Origin: Symsagittifera roscoffensis
Lineage: Eukaryota; Xenacoelomorpha; Acoela; Convolutidae
Length of the DNA: 64,000 bases
Assembly: GCF_963678635.1 (NCBI RefSeq)
Contig: NC_087062.1
Coordinates: 5,012,193 to 5,076,192 of the forward strand
Reading direction: 5' to 3'
The number at the start of each line of letters is the position of its first letter. The stretch's first letter is position 1. Made by a program: the position numbers and the translations under genes. The notes below the pieces were generated by a model. That model saw only the letters and a program-made list of their open reading frames with translations. It had not been told where the DNA came from and ran no database searches. Shown here piece by piece: positions 10,601 to 25,600 of this stretch.

Positions 10601-13600
10601 GAAACGAAACAATATACATTCAAACAATTAATGTTTTCAAATGTTTTCAAAAGCACTTGCTTATCTCGTGAAGACAAAATGTCATTAAATACGCAAAAAA
10701 AGAATTTGATTTTTTTTTGCAGGAACAATTGTCGTTGAACGAGACCTCCTGACAAACTTAGTTGTTTATCAATTTTGATAGTAGAATTAATTATTTATAC
10801 AGTTTTGCAGATCCTTAAATTCAAGAATTCTGGTGAAATTTGGTAAAAGAGCATTGGTGAAAAAATTAGTTGAAAGTTTGATTGAAACAGTACATAAATA
10901 TAAGGAAAAAATGATTTTTTTTTGAAAAACATTGAAAAATTTTCAAGTTACGTTCTTAAATTAAGAGAACTTTCTAGGTTTTCAAAAAGTATCCAATTTT
11001 TTGAAAACGTAGTATCGATAGGATTGCGACATTTTGTAGCCGACAACTAGTAAAGAACAATTTCAACCGATAACCTAGAGCTGTTTTCATTGCCAGTTTG
11101 TATATTGGGAACACAAATAAGGCAACTCGTATTAGCCCGATTGTGACATAAAAATTAAGGCCCTATAAGTTTGGAGTGGTCCAAATTAATACTTTGCTTG
11201 TATTTTTGCAGTCTTCTTCCAATCTTTTTTGTCTTTTCGAAAATTTTACTCGACTTCAGCACATAAGACTTCGTACCAGAAAAGCATTAAAGCTCTTTTT
11301 TGAAAAATCCGTGAAGATTTTAAAATAAAAACAGAGTACCGCTCAAACTGTCTCATCACTATATCAGATCACGGAGAGGACGCTATTTCCTTCTGCAAAA
11401 GTGCAAAAATCTGCATTCTGCAAATGTTCGAATTGCTACACTATTAGAGTGAAAATGACGGTGGTATATAAACCAACCGAACTATAAGCCAGCCGAAATA
11501 ACAACCAGCCGAAAATACGTAAGTGTTATATTATAGTTATGTAACAATTGTGTAACAGTCACGAAATTTATGCAAATTTCCTTCATATGATGGAAATTTT
11601 CGACTGAAGCAGTACATTTTAGCTTATATACTCTGCGCATTTTCGGTTGGCTTGTACTTTGGCTGGTTTATTTACACTCGAACCAACCCCCCCCCCCCTT
11701 GACCTCCGCGTACTGACCTCTGCTGTGGTTTGAATGTGGTGAAATGGTAGAACACGACCACCCCACAGATGATGAAGATGACCCCTAGAGATATACCGAC
11801 GGAGACGAAGAAGATGCTACTGCTGCTGCTTGGCTCTAGAGGGTTCCAACCCAGGGCTAAAACACCGAAACAGCCATTACGTATATTCTCATCAATCATA
11901 TTTTTTCCGTCAAAAATTTGAAATTTGACCCATTTTCGGCCGACCGACCCTGAAGTTTTTCTAAAGGCGCCATTATATCCTAATTTTGAGGGGGAATGCG
12001 TGCCAAAAAAATGCTATTTTTCGGTCAAAAGCTATAAAAAAATGCTAAATACGACATTTTTGGCCTGTGTTTTTTTAAACACTTGCCTGCGACGCACAAA
12101 CATTTGTCAAAATAGGGTCTTTGTAGTGTTTTAAAAGAGCTCGAAAAATCAATTAGGCAGACCCATTCTGCAACCTAAAAGGGGGTGGTGCTTCGCTCGG
12201 CTGCGCTTACATCCGGCACGAGAGGAATATTCCGCGTAAATCAGTGTTCCGCGCTTAATCTACTGTTACGAATTGTCGCTTATTACGAATTGTCGCCTGT
12301 TACGAATTGTCGCCTGTTACGAATTGTCGACTGTTACGAAGTGTCGACTGTTACGAATTGTCGCCTGTTACGAATTGTCGCTTGTTACGAATTGTCGCCT
12401 GTTACGAATTGTCGCCTGTTACGAATTGTCGACTGTTACGAATTGTCGACTGTTACGAATTGTCGCCTGTAACGAATTGTCGCCTGTTGCGAATTGTCGC
12501 TTGTTACGAATGGTCGCCTGTTACGAATTGTCGCATGTTACGAATTGTCGCCTGTTACGAATTGTCGCCTGTTACGAAGTGTCGACTGTTACGAATTGTC
12601 GCCTGTTACGAATTGTCGCCTGTTACGACTTGTCGCCTGTTACGAATTGTCGCCTGTTACGAATTGTCGCCTGTTACGAATTGTCGACTGTTACGAGTTG
12701 TCGACTGTTACGAATTGTCGCCTGTTACGAATTGTCGCCTGTTACGAATTGTCGCCTGTTACGAATTGTCGACTGTTACGAATTGTCGACTGTTACGAAT
12801 TGTCGCCTGTAACGAATTGTCGCCTGTTACGAATTGTCGACTATTACGAAGTGTCGCTTCACGGCATAGCTGGTATTTAGAGACGAAAAATTCGGAGGAT
12901 CTAGACTGAAGTATTTGCAAAGGCGACTGACTCTTCAGTAATTTAAAACTATCTTTGCAAACTGCCCAGAGGCAAAAAAGCCATAACTGGCCAAAACCGG
13001 TTTTCAAAGTTTGACATGGACTTACGTAAGTCAGATATTTGAGATGCGTTCTTGCCAGAGAGAAATTCTTCGTTTTTGCCTAAAATACAGACAAGAATTT
13101 TAAACCAACGATGATTGATAAAAAATTATTACATCACAAATTTAGAACAAAATTCAAGCTCTGATTTTAAAACTATTGTAAAAATGCATTATAACAAATA
13201 TGCATAAAAAAGTCTAATACGAACCAGTTGCATAAACTGCAATCAAAAAAGAATTTGTCATCAATAAATTTCTTAAATAACACATCACTCAAATTTTTTG
13301 TAAATCTCCGCGACAAGTAAGGATTCAAAAACGCAAAGAAGATGCAATTCTGTAATACAAATCAGATAAGTTGACAAAACTAAGATCAATTTATATAAAA
13401 CTGGGTAAGTTTTCAGCGAATGTCAATAAACTGCAATGTTCTTGTAGGTGCAACTAGGTCCTTGCTCCCTAATTGTGGGTATAAACCCGTTAATAAAATT
13501 TGCTCAAAGTTAGGAGCCCAAATTCTGCTGCGTGAATAAACCGCAACTGTCCCTCGGGGCTATGAAGGGGAAATTTAAAAATCTATTGACCTCGACTACA

Positions 13601-16600
13601 GGTGAAAATTTATACAGACTAAGTGGGGCAAGTTCACCTGCCAGATTAAAAAGAAGGGACTTAAAATCGATTCTTAGCCTCGTTTTTTTTATCAATAAAT
13701 GCGCTTATGTGAAAAAGTAAACAGATTTTTTTCTAAAATGAATTAAATCTATTTTAGAATAGTTTTAATACTGGTTTCATTCGCTGTGTTTGCTAATAGT
13801 CAATAAAGCAGTCCCAAATTTAATTAAAAAAATAGAACTATCGAATTGTCAAATTAGAGAATTATGTAAAGAAAAATTTTATGTAAGGAAAGATTTTACA
13901 GCAGACAACGAAAAAAAACTGCTTCAGTAAAAGTAAAATTTTCAAGATTCAGAGTCCAGAGACAATTTAAATGTAGCCGGTTGCTTAAAAGCTGGCTTAA
14001 TATCTTTTCACGTCAAAGCCAGGCCTGTGGGCATAAAGCCAGGAAAACAGAAACAAGATTACTGGCACCTTATGGGCCGCAAATGCTTTATGGCCGGACT
14101 ATGGCTTACAGTATTCGAATTTTTGGTAAAACAATTCCTTGTTGAATTCAACAATTGATAAATACGGGATAATGCAATTTAAAATGTATGGCAAAATATC
14201 ATGTACCATGACGGTATCATGGGATCAAAATTTGGGCAAACCTCTAAAGTGATTAAAATTGAAGTGTCTCTTAACCGACGCTCCCTTCATAAAGATATCA
14301 ACGTCTGTTTCTACGGAACTAAAATTTGTACGCTTAAAGTAAAAATGGAACTTAAATCGAGTGCAGCAATAACGAAAGCGAAACAAAATAAACCGAAAAT
14401 GAAATTTCCAAGGAAAAAAGATGGTTTGTGACAATAGTTAAAAAGACGAAAATTATGTGTGTCAGTTAGCAGATGTGAAAGGGGGTCAAATCTTAACAGG
14501 TTTTTTTTACGGCGACTCGCGAATCCCTCGGAACCAAAACAATTTCAATTAGTTTTGATTTTTGTAATGCATTTTAGTTCCAAAAAAAGTAACTTCAATG
14601 TAAACAAAACAATAAAACAATCAATGGTGTCTTTAAAAAACCGTTAAAAGCCGTTTTCAAAACAATTAAGAAAGTTCAACATATTAACATAAAATTGTGA
14701 AACAATCGATTTTAGTTTAATGGGATCGGTTTCTTTCTGAGTCAATGGTTCAAAAAGGAGTACATTCAAACGATTTAACACCTAGATATTTAAATATCTT
14801 CTGTCTAATTGTCCACCATTAGTAGAAATGTTGACTATTTTATTTGTGAACTTATTGTTTTGTGCCAGGACTTTTCATTGTAATCCGATCAATATAAATT
14901 CAAATTGATTTGAAGCGCCTGAATTTTCCAGTGGAGCGTGTTCCAGATTCGTGAAAGTGTATTTTTTCAACGCCATTTTTTGTTTTTGATGAATTTTCAA
15001 TTCATATAGAAGCTTTTCTTACAGATATGACAACCTAGAATTTATTGCTCAGAAATCTCGGGTTTTTTTATGTTGTTTGACATACAACAATCGTGTTTTT
15101 ATCTAACCAAAAATGTGTACTACAAATGTGTAGGGGATGGATTAGGTGATATTTAACAATTACATTTTAGAGGAAAAATTTCAGAAACAAAATCCCAGAG
15201 CCAAACTAAAGGATTTGAGTTTTTGGTTTGAAGACAGTTTTCGCCAATAGAAAAGATTCAAAGAGAACTTAAATATTGAAAGAGCTGCAAATTAAAAAGA
15301 AGTATTGAATCAGCGTTAAGCTTGACCGTAATACAAATAATTTCTTAAATTTAGAAATCGAAACAAAAACTTAGGTTTCTGGTGGTTTTTGTTCCGACCA
15401 ATCTCGAAGAGTGGAAAGCAACTATAGATTACGGTTCATTTTTCAAAATTTTTTCCAGCCAATTTTGTCTACCCCAAGGAAGGCTCAGATCATATTAAAG
15501 CCTTTTTGGCCGTGATTCGAATTCTAAAAGCTATTATAAATTTAGCTATTATTATCACACATTCTAGTCTTATCTCGTCCAATTCAACAGCTCTTTACAA
15601 AAATTAGCAGGAGAAATACATCCTTCTTATAATTGACTGTTTAGGTTGACTTAATTTAATTTTCAAGCTACCCTAAAACCCTATAAACTCCCATAATTGG
15701 AAAAATAACCAGAAAATTAAAGGGAATTTTCGAAAAATTTTGGCTAAAAATTTGATTTTTCGACGCGTGATCGCTCTTTATCTTTAGTGTAAATTGATGC
15801 TCATAAAAAAATTTTAAGGGTTGGCGCGCCAAAAACTAATGGCGTAAAAACTATAATAATTGAATGGACTATAGTGTTTCAATTCAATGAAAAAAGTTTT
15901 CTCGGTATTTGCAGACCCCATTTTTGATTGATGAGCTCAATGCTTAACTCAACATAAGTAATAATAAAGCAAAACTTTTTGATATTCAACAAATGGCGAT
16001 TCTTTGATCTACGATAATCAAAAAATCATTCAAAAAATAAGGGACAAAATAATTTTAAATAGTTTTGCATTTTTCAAACTGTAATTGTTTCTGCTATGAA
16101 GCTACATATCAAATTCAGTGAAAAAAAATTGAAAAAAGACAAAACAAAAAACAAAAAAAGGAATATTTTGTTCGGAATAAAGTCCTTCAATTTGGTTTCA
16201 TGCAGCCCCGGTTTTATACACCCCCGGTTTTTTGTAGCTGTAGACACTTGTTTAATGACCAAATAGAGGCTGATATTCGATCTTTCAGTTTTATGATCGG
16301 TCATTGACTTCTTTAAATTTTCAAGTCTTAGCCTGAAAATGAACAAGGCTGCCCCCGTATATCAGACCGAAACCCTAAATGTTCCTACTGCACCTTTGGG
16401 CCAATCAAAAAGTTTAGGGTTGAAAAATTGATAAAATAATCGAGACAATTTTTTTCTTCTTCTTATACCCCCACACGATATGTTAAGTACAAAGGGGTGT
16501 TTTTAGCGTCTCATATCCTAATAGATGACCAAACTTTTTGTCTCAACTCACCTAGAACAATTAAATCTGCCATTTTACGCGTGTATAAAAACGCAATATG

Positions 16601-19600
16601 TGGCGTACTTGTCCCAAATTGGTCAATTAGCAATTTTCAAACACGCATAATTTTACAAAAATGATGACAGGTAAGGTTTTGGTATAACTGAGCTCGAGGC
16701 AACAATATTTTTCAAATGCTTTTACCAAATTTTCTGTGTACGTTATATGACCTTATCCAAAGATAAATCGAACTACTATGTGCAAAGTTAACTAGGTAAA
16801 AACCACTTCGATTATGATAATTTCATTAGATTTTTTTTGTCTGAGAAATAGAATTTTCATATAATTCATTTAAATGCGGGGCCCCTATGACGCTCTAAAA
16901 TACTCTCTGCAACACAGAGAAACACAAATTTTGTACGTGAATCGTTGATTTCAAAAGCAAATTTCACAAGCAAAAATAAAGGCCAATTAAGTATGGATAC
17001 CAGATTTCAAAAAAAAAACAGTAAAAAAAAAACAGCTAAAAAAGTTCGCTTTGTAAAAAAACTTGGTGGGGGTAGGTGAAATTGTAAGAGTTAATATGAA
17101 AATCGAAAAAAAAATGTTTCAAGAAAAGTAATTTAAAATTTAACAAATTCTCCACAAATTTTTGCCAGTCTAATTTTAGGTGACTGTTTACTCAGTAGTT
17201 TTAGGAGATTTTACAGAAAATTTTTAGTAAGTGTGTCATCAGGATGACGCCTAGAGAATCATTCAAGGTGAAATGAAATTTTAAAAGAAACAAGACAGCT
17301 CGTCTTTTAAGATCTATGGAGCATTAATAACATGAAAAAACTTAAATGTAAAAAGAAAATGAAAGTTTTTTTTAATATGACACGCCATATAAACTACAAA
17401 AAAATACATTTCGCTCGTAGTAACATATCAATTCTGGCAAATAATCTTCCTTCAACCATTTTGGAACAATTTCTAAGACAGTTTAAATCTCCGCTTACGC
17501 GATTATAGCGCGAAATATATCGCGCGTTAATTGTCTCAAAATGGCCAAAACGGCAATTTGTAAACCCCCATAATTTTACGAAAAATGATCACAGGTGAAA
17601 ATATTGTTTGGATACTAAGCTCAAGGTTATATAGACATAGAATACGTATAGAACTTCCGCTTAAGCAGGTCTTTTTATTTAATAAGCCTAAATATCCTAA
17701 TTCTCGAAACAAGACACAGAATTATTAGTGCATGTACCTGGGTGGTTGAAACAAAAGGAATTGCAAAAAAAACAATGTTGAATTGTCGTGTTAAATTAGT
17801 AATGCGGGGATGTTACAATATTTTGGACTAAATAAGTAAAAAGACCCAAAAGCCTAAAACATTTCAATTTGATCGAAAATATTATCTCTGTAAACAACCC
17901 CCCCTCCCCCCAATTATGGTAGCTAGGAAATAAGTAAATAATAGATGTTAATACCTTTTGATCAGTAAAAAATAATTCCGTCAAAAATGGCTAGTTAAAA
18001 AGTCGAATTTTTTGAAGAAAAAAAACTACCTCGAGCACAAATATTCGGTTACTTTCGCTAAGAAAATTGATCACAGGTGAAATATATTTTCAAAATTAAG
18101 CTCAGGACAACAATACCTTTTGAATGATGTTTAAAAATCCCGTCAAAAATGGCCAGTGAAAAATTCAAATTTTGTCTGAAGAAAAAACCACTCCGAGCAC
18201 AAATATCCGAGAAAGTCGGAACAATAACTTGCATTTAATGAAATTTAAGACATCAAATAAACGTTACTTTGGAGTCTTCTTAGAAAATAAACCAAAAATG
18301 GGATGCTAAACAACAGTTTTCATAACTTTAATTTTACTTTTTTTTTCAGTTCCAAAAATGTTTTATTTTCAATTATAAAAAAACCCGGGAGTCAAAAAAG
18401 AAAGAGAAACAGAAGACGATGGAAGATGATAAAAATATTGTTTGATCAAGTCAGAAGAATTCAAAATATTTTCAAATTCTTGTAAAAATATTATAAAATT
18501 TTGAGTTCCAGCTGGTTTGATGGTTTGAGTTTTGTAGGTATGTAACTTATTTAAAAGATCAAAGGTTCTTATAAGAAATTATAGCTCAATTAAAACTTAT
18601 AAGAGTTGCGTTATAACTTATAAGAGTTGCATTATAACCCGGGGACGTACCGGCGGACAGGAAGCACTTCTTGCGTCTGTTCACCACCACTTGCACAGGG
18701 GGGTTGGACTTAGAACCGCTGATCACTTGGAACGTGAAGGTCATCCGTATTCGCATCGTAGTGTTCTGGTTGAGCTGCTTATTCGGGTCACACGTGGCCA
18801 CTATGTCAACAGCTGAAAACAGAAGAGGTCAACTGTCAAAGGTCAATCAGTAGAGGTCAAAATTGATATAGACATAGAATACGTATAGAACTTCCGCTTA
18901 AGCAGGTCTTTTTATTTAATAAGCCTAAATATCCTAATTCTCGAAACAAGACCCAGAAATATTAGTGCATGTACCTGGGTGGTTGAAACAAAAGGAATTG
19001 CAAAAAAAAACAATATTGAATTCTCGCGTTAAATTATTAATGCGGGGATGTTACAATATTTTGGGCTAAATAAGTAAAAAGACCCGAAAGCCTAAAATAT
19101 TTCAATTTGATCGAAAAAATTATCTCTGTAAACAACCCGCCCCCCTCCCCCCAATTATGGTAGCTAGGAAATAAGTAAATAATAGCCACCCTTATAAAGA
19201 ATCAATGGCGAACCCTCCCCCCCCCCCCCCCCCCCCAATCTGTAAGTAATTTACTCAATGTACCCCTGATATACTTGCTTTAACTTTTACATTATGCCCA
19301 GGGGAAATAGTTAAAAAGCTCAGAAAACGAACGATGTAGTTCATTTCATACATAGCTTTCTGCGCAAAAAAGTGTGTTGTTTTTTGTTCATCTTCAATAC
19401 CTTGTTTGTACTGAAAACCTAAGTTTTCTGTACATTTTAAAATTTTAAAAAAAATAGCATGAACGTAACATGTTAAGGAGAAACAATTTGCCATAAATAG
19501 ATGGTTGCTTTGCGTAAATTAAAGCAACTAATTTGCTTTAATGATCAATTCGAGATGAACTTATATCATACTAGATGTCAATTTGAAGTACGTTTTGATG

Positions 19601-22600
19601 CACTTCATCTTCCTAAATTTCGGAGATGCAAAGCGTTTTTTTCTTCAGTTTCCGTGTTTTATCAGCATTGCAATCAGAACTTTTTCAGCTGGCAATTTTT
19701 TTTTGAAAGAAAGGGTCAAAGGAGCGTTCATTAAAAAATAACTTTTTTGTTCAATACAACTTTCTTAGATAAAAAATTGATGCACCTTGACTCTTAAAAA
19801 AACACATTCCAATACGTGAACGCTTTTTGATCTATATTTTTAAAGATGAAACGCACTCATAAAATAATTAATACCAAGGAAAACTTTATTTCGATAAAAA
19901 AAGATTCAGATAAAAAAGTTTATATTCAGATCTCCCCCCAATCTGTAAAAAAGGTACTCAATGTACCCCTGATATACTTGCTTTTTAACTTTAAGATTAT
20001 GGCTAGGGTAAATATTTAAGAAGCTGAGAGAACGAACAATGTTTTTCTTTTCATACATAGCTTTCTGCGCAAAAAAGTGTGTTGTTTTTCGCTCAGCTTC
20101 AAAACCTTGTTTGAACTAAAAGCCTAAGTTTTCTTTACATTTAAAAATTAAAAAAATATATCAGCATGAACGTAAAATTTTAACGATGAAAATGTTGCTA
20201 GAAATAGATGGTTGTTTTGCGTAAAAAAAGGCAGCTAATTTGCTTTAATGATCAACTCGAGATGAATTTAGAGCATACTAGATGTCAATTTGAAGAACGC
20301 TTTGATGCACTTCATCTTCCTAAATTTCAGAGATGCAAAGCGCTTTTTTCCTTCAATTTCCGTGTTTTATCAGCATTGCAATCTGAACTTTTTCAGCTGG
20401 CAATTTTTTTTTGAAAGAAAGGGTCAAAGGAGCGTTCATTAAAAAATAACTTTTTTGTTCAATACAACTTTCTTAGTTAAAATATTGATGCACCTTGACT
20501 CTTAAAAAAACACATTCCAATACGTGAACGCTTTTTGATCTATATTTATAAAGATGAAACGCACTCATAAAAAATTAATACCAAGGAAAACTTTATTTCG
20601 ATAAAAAAAGTTTCAGATAAAAAAGTTTATATTCAGAATCCCCCCAATCTGTAAAAAAGGTACTCAATGTACCCCTGATATACTTGCTTTTTAACTTTAA
20701 GATTATGGCTAGGGTAAATATTTAAGAAGCTCAGAAAACGAACGATGTTTTTCTTTTCTTACATAGCTTTCTTCGCAAAAAAGTGTGTTGTTTTTTGCTC
20801 AGCTTCAAACCCTTGTTTGTACTAAAAGCCTAAATTTTCTTTACACTTAAAATTTAAAAAATATATACAATTAGCATGAACGTAAAATATTAAGGATTAA
20901 AATGTTGCTAGAAATAGATGGTTGTTTTGCGTAAAAAAGGCAGCTCATTTGCTTTAATGATCAACTCGAGATGAATTTAGAGCATACTAGATGTCAATTT
21001 GAAGTACACTTTGATGCACTTCATCTTCCTAAATTTCAGAGATGCAAAGCGTTTTTTTCCTTCAATTTCCGTGTTTTATCAGCATTGCAATCTGAACTTT
21101 TTCAGCTGGCATTTTTTTTTGAATGAAAGGGTCAAAGGAGCGTTCATTAAACAATAACGTTTTTGTTCAATACAACTTTCTTAGTTAAAATATTGATGCA
21201 CCTTGACTCTTAAAAAAACACATTCCATTACGTGAACGCTTTTTTGGTCTATATTTTTAAAGATGAAACGCACTCATAAAATAATTCTTACCAAGGAAAA
21301 CTTAATTTCGATAAAATAAGATTCAGATAAAAAAAGTTTATAATCAGCACTTTCAATTAGTTTATTTGCAAAATGATCAGAATGTTCAGACAGCAGATAT
21401 ATGCTCTGTAAAATTATCTTTGCAAAATGAATAAAAAATAACACTAAAATATTGTTTCATGCGAATGACTTTGATTAATAACAGTTGTTTTGCAAAATAA
21501 AAAACAAAAATGAACACTTAAACATAACAGATTTCTTTTATATAAAACTTCGAAGTGCAAAATCGCAGAATCATTAAAAGCTGAAACAAAACAATTTCTC
21601 AGATCACAATTGGCAGGTCTAATAAATTTTTAGCGAATATAGAAACCCATAATTTTTGAAGAATTTGAAAATTTGAAGAACCAAAAAAAAGAAGCGGAAC
21701 ATTTTTTTTTACTCAACTACTTTTAGTATGTCGACTTTTTGAATGACAATCGTTGAATGACTTTTTGACAAAAATCTAGGTTGAACAATGTAAGCATTTA
21801 TACTAATTTTTGTAATAAAAACATTTTTTAAATCTTCATCAAGTTTAAATAAATTAATTTTTCGGAACGCTTGTTGAATTTCATCTGAAATTGATGTCCG
21901 GAGCGTTTATGATTGGCGAAACTCATTTTGAATGTCAATTTTTGGCCTAAGCTACCAAAAATAAATTGATATTCTAAAATTTTTGCCCAAATTTGCTGAA
22001 ATTTTTTAAGACTATGTTTGGAACATTCTGAGCATTCTGAGCTTCGTTCTATTGCGCTTAAAAAATCAAATTCTCACTTTCAAATTAAATTCTTTGTTAA
22101 AAAAATATGGCAGTGATCGGAATCTGTTGATTTATTTAGAATGCAGCAAGGACAAGACAAAGAGTTATTAGGCCCTATCCTTCAAAAAAATATATATTTA
22201 AAACACAGAGAGAAAAACTAAATAACCACAACAGAAAAACATCTAAGGATTTGAAAATTTTCATCTATATAAAAAAAATGAATTTCAACCTAAAACAAAT
22301 AAATTTTCAGATATCACATATGCTAATAAATCATCTTACAGAATTTCAGCTAAACACGGGTATTAAAAAACGCGATATATATTTTTTATTTTTCATATTA
22401 CAAAAAATATTTTTTATCATTTTTTGGTAGCACTAATGAGGGTGCGACTGAAACAAATTTTAAATTTAAAAAAAAACAAGAATTAAAAGATTAACTAAAA
22501 ACTAAAATTGCCAGCAAAATTATAAGCGCTACATCCTATTTTGTGGTTCCGACCAGTGAAAATGGGGAAGATCATTACAAAGCCAATATGTGCACTGGAT

Positions 22601-25600
22601 AAGTGCACAATTATTGTGTGCTGGTCTCTGGAGTCCAGAGACAAGTCTTAAAGCTTGTTAAATGTTGTCGGAACAATCAAAAAGAACAAGAGAACAAAAA
22701 AAAAGATCGAAAAGAACATACTTGTTGCCGAATCCGCTTGCAATTCAAAAAATACACAATTTGGCTTCGTAATGATCATTTGCCGTCTTTCGGGTTGGTT
22801 CAACGTTGTGTTTGAACACGGAAAATGCGGTGAAACGTAGTCATCGCTTGTTTTAGTTTTTCAAAAAAAAACTGTTTGCAATTGCGAGTCAATCGACATT
22901 AACAAGTTTTCTCGGGGTCGAAAAAAATCTATTTGATTATTTTGCCAATACTTTCAACTTGAAGCGATTAAGCGACGCAAAACGCTGATAATATTTAGTT
23001 TCTGGCACAAAAAACGAAAGCATAAGTTCGGTTTTACTCAAAAGAAAAAGTGCAAAATTTTCTGAAACGGTTTTGAAAAATTATTTCTTTTTTTCTTTTT
23101 TTGATAAAAAACGGGTGCTCGTTCTTGTTGTTTATTTTGCAGAGATAACTGCAGTCAGTCGCCCCCAATTCTTGCAAAATTCGCCTTTGGCGTCAACATA
23201 TATTAATTTTGAGGGAAAACGGGCTCCGATAATGCAATATATCAGTCAAAATATTCCAAAAAGTGCCTATAAACGCCTCTTTGGACTTTTTTCAAAAAAA
23301 TGCCAGCAGCGGGGAAAAATTTAGTCCAAATAGGGTCCGTATCGTTGTTTGGAAGAGCTCAGAAAATCATTTGAATAAGCTAAATTAAAGTCAGCAAAAT
23401 TTCAGATTTTTTTGAAAATCCGCCCCCCCCCCTCGAAAAAAATCTTAGATCCGCGCCACTGTGGCCGAAACTTTCTGTGATCTTCGCACAGTAATTGGCA
23501 ACTCTTTTGCATGCATTAAAATTTTTTCTGAATAATTTGGGAGAGCTCCAAATAAGGTAGGCCGATTTTCTTTCGATAGTACCAAATAAAGCTTATTGTC
23601 TCTCCGAATTGATATTTCTGCTGGCCCCTCCCTTGAACTATACCCACGAGTGATCCTATTGTAATAACCAGACTCCTAGACCCTATTTCTTATCTGATTC
23701 TTATGGGTTGGCCCTAGGGTCAGGTTTTATTGCCATAGACAAGAACCGCCTCGAATTCATTCAGACCAGTTCAAATTCATTAAATCTGAACACGATTAAA
23801 TATATTTCTTTATCCTCTGTAGATTAGCAAACCCTTAAAGCGAAGGCATGATATCTAGTTCAGGGATGGTCCATGTAATTATGGTCTTAAATCTGAGTTA
23901 ATCAGTCATTCTCATTAAGCCAATACCGTTTTTATAGAATTGAGGTCTACATAGGAAATGAACGGCGCATTGTTTTGAGTGTGCAAATGGGAGGATTTAA
24001 TAAAATAGGCGCCACCTCCCTGCCGACTTGGAAAAATGTACACACAAATGGTACTGAATGAAAACAGAAGGTCCTTTGATCTTTGCCGATGAACAATCTA
24101 TGCCGCCTCCCGGCTTCACAGCCACATTTGGTTCCAAATTTTGCTTCTGCATACTTGAATAACTCCAAGATTGCATAATTTATGTGTTGTCAAACAGATT
24201 TTGCCAATGAGGATTGTTTGTTCAAAAAAAAATGTTCATTTTTCTGATCGCAAATGTTGGTTTGATGACAAAAATAAATTTTTGATACAAATTAGTCCAC
24301 ACGAAGTTGGAACTTATTGCCAAGGTGAAACGCAAAACATATAATTACATAATAAAGAGCAAATACAAACTTAAAATTAAGAAACCAGAAGTTATTAGCA
24401 AATCCCCTGAGCTATTTTCCTCTCAAAAATTCCCAACATTTTCAATAAAATTACAAAACGAAAACTTCAAAAAGAGATCTTTTTGAAGTACTTCAGTTTT
24501 TTAATACAAAAAATTGTTCTTTTTTCACCTTGAAATTTTAGAACACTTAATTATTTAACGATTTTTGATCGGTGCTTAGAAATGTATTTCCTGCAATCAA
24601 TCAAAAAAAATTTCGGATTTGCCGCCCGCTTTGTTTTTCAAATAAATCAATAAAAATGACACTTCATTGCATAAATTAAATGTAAATACTGAAACGAAAA
24701 AAATCTGAGTAGAAATTAGAGCCTCCGCCTTATTTTCAGTTTGACTGATGATGTGGAAAAAAATAGGGAGAGAAGTAAAAACGTCAAGAGTTCAAAAGAA
24801 ACACCAGATGTTTGTACTGAAAATGAATAAAAGAAGATAGAACATGTTTCCATGATCAAACATTTCAAAAAAACCTAGAAGAACTAGATAAAAATGCAGA
24901 AAATTGCAGTGCTAGCTGAAAAAAATCAACGATAATTGTCAGATGATAAGCGAATTAGCAATAATTGCAAGATTAGCTTAAACACTAAAACTTTATGAAA
25001 TTATGAAATCAATTTGTTCAATCTAAAAAAAAAATCGGCAAAATTTTAGAATTCTTTTTTAAAAATCCTCTCCCCCTCCCCTCGGAAAAATCGTAGACCA
25101 GCTTTGTTAAGGCCAAAACTTTCTCTGATTTTGCACAGCAACCGAAAATTCTTTTGCATGCATTAATTTTTACCCTAAATAATTTGGAAGAGCTTTTAAA
25201 TTTTAAGAAAACATTTCTTTTTGTTTTTGACCACGCGCCGATCTATCATTTCTGCAAGGTTGGATTATCAAAATAAAATTGAAAATTTGATTAATTTTTT
25301 AAATTAATCAAATTAGTTTTCCAAGCTCAGATTTAAATAAAAATTCAAGTAAGGAGGGAGATTGTTAAGTAGATTTTATTAATCTAATTTTAAACCAATC
25401 AGAATGCAGCAAAATAAAAACTCTCAAAAGAACGCTCTAAAGATAATTTACAGTTCTGTTTAGAAGGGTGGAAAGTTTTTAGTAGATATCATAGGAAAAA
25501 TATTGTTAGGTAGATCCCCAAGCTCTCTAAAAAATGTTCAAAATGCTGGACAAAAATAGTGTACAATAGCAACCCTTAAATTTAGAATGCGTCTTTACTA

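Larger units (their letters stand above)
11857..18650 (-). other. RYK intron 3
   Basis: 6.8 kb. Contains a family D relative (11,925-12,190), a 17-bp minisatellite (12,261-12,858), family A copies (16,344-16,830 and 17,350-18,222) and repeat B inside the latter. 12,860-16,340 is AT-rich without recognisable genes. Confidence 0.6.

Noticed and set aside
12261-12858. Possible CRISPR-like array
   Set aside because: The repeats are contiguous without unique spacers and the genome is eukaryotic.
12185-12909. Several overlapping 95-200 codon frames with repeated Asn-Cys-Arg-Leu-Leu-Arg words
   Set aside because: They are translations of the 17-bp minisatellite in different frames; the period is not a multiple of three, and nothing else supports coding.
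19501-20414. Repeated 68-77 codon frames in the 704-bp units
   Set aside because: They recur only because the DNA repeats; differences fall at replacement sites and the third unit lacks the frame.
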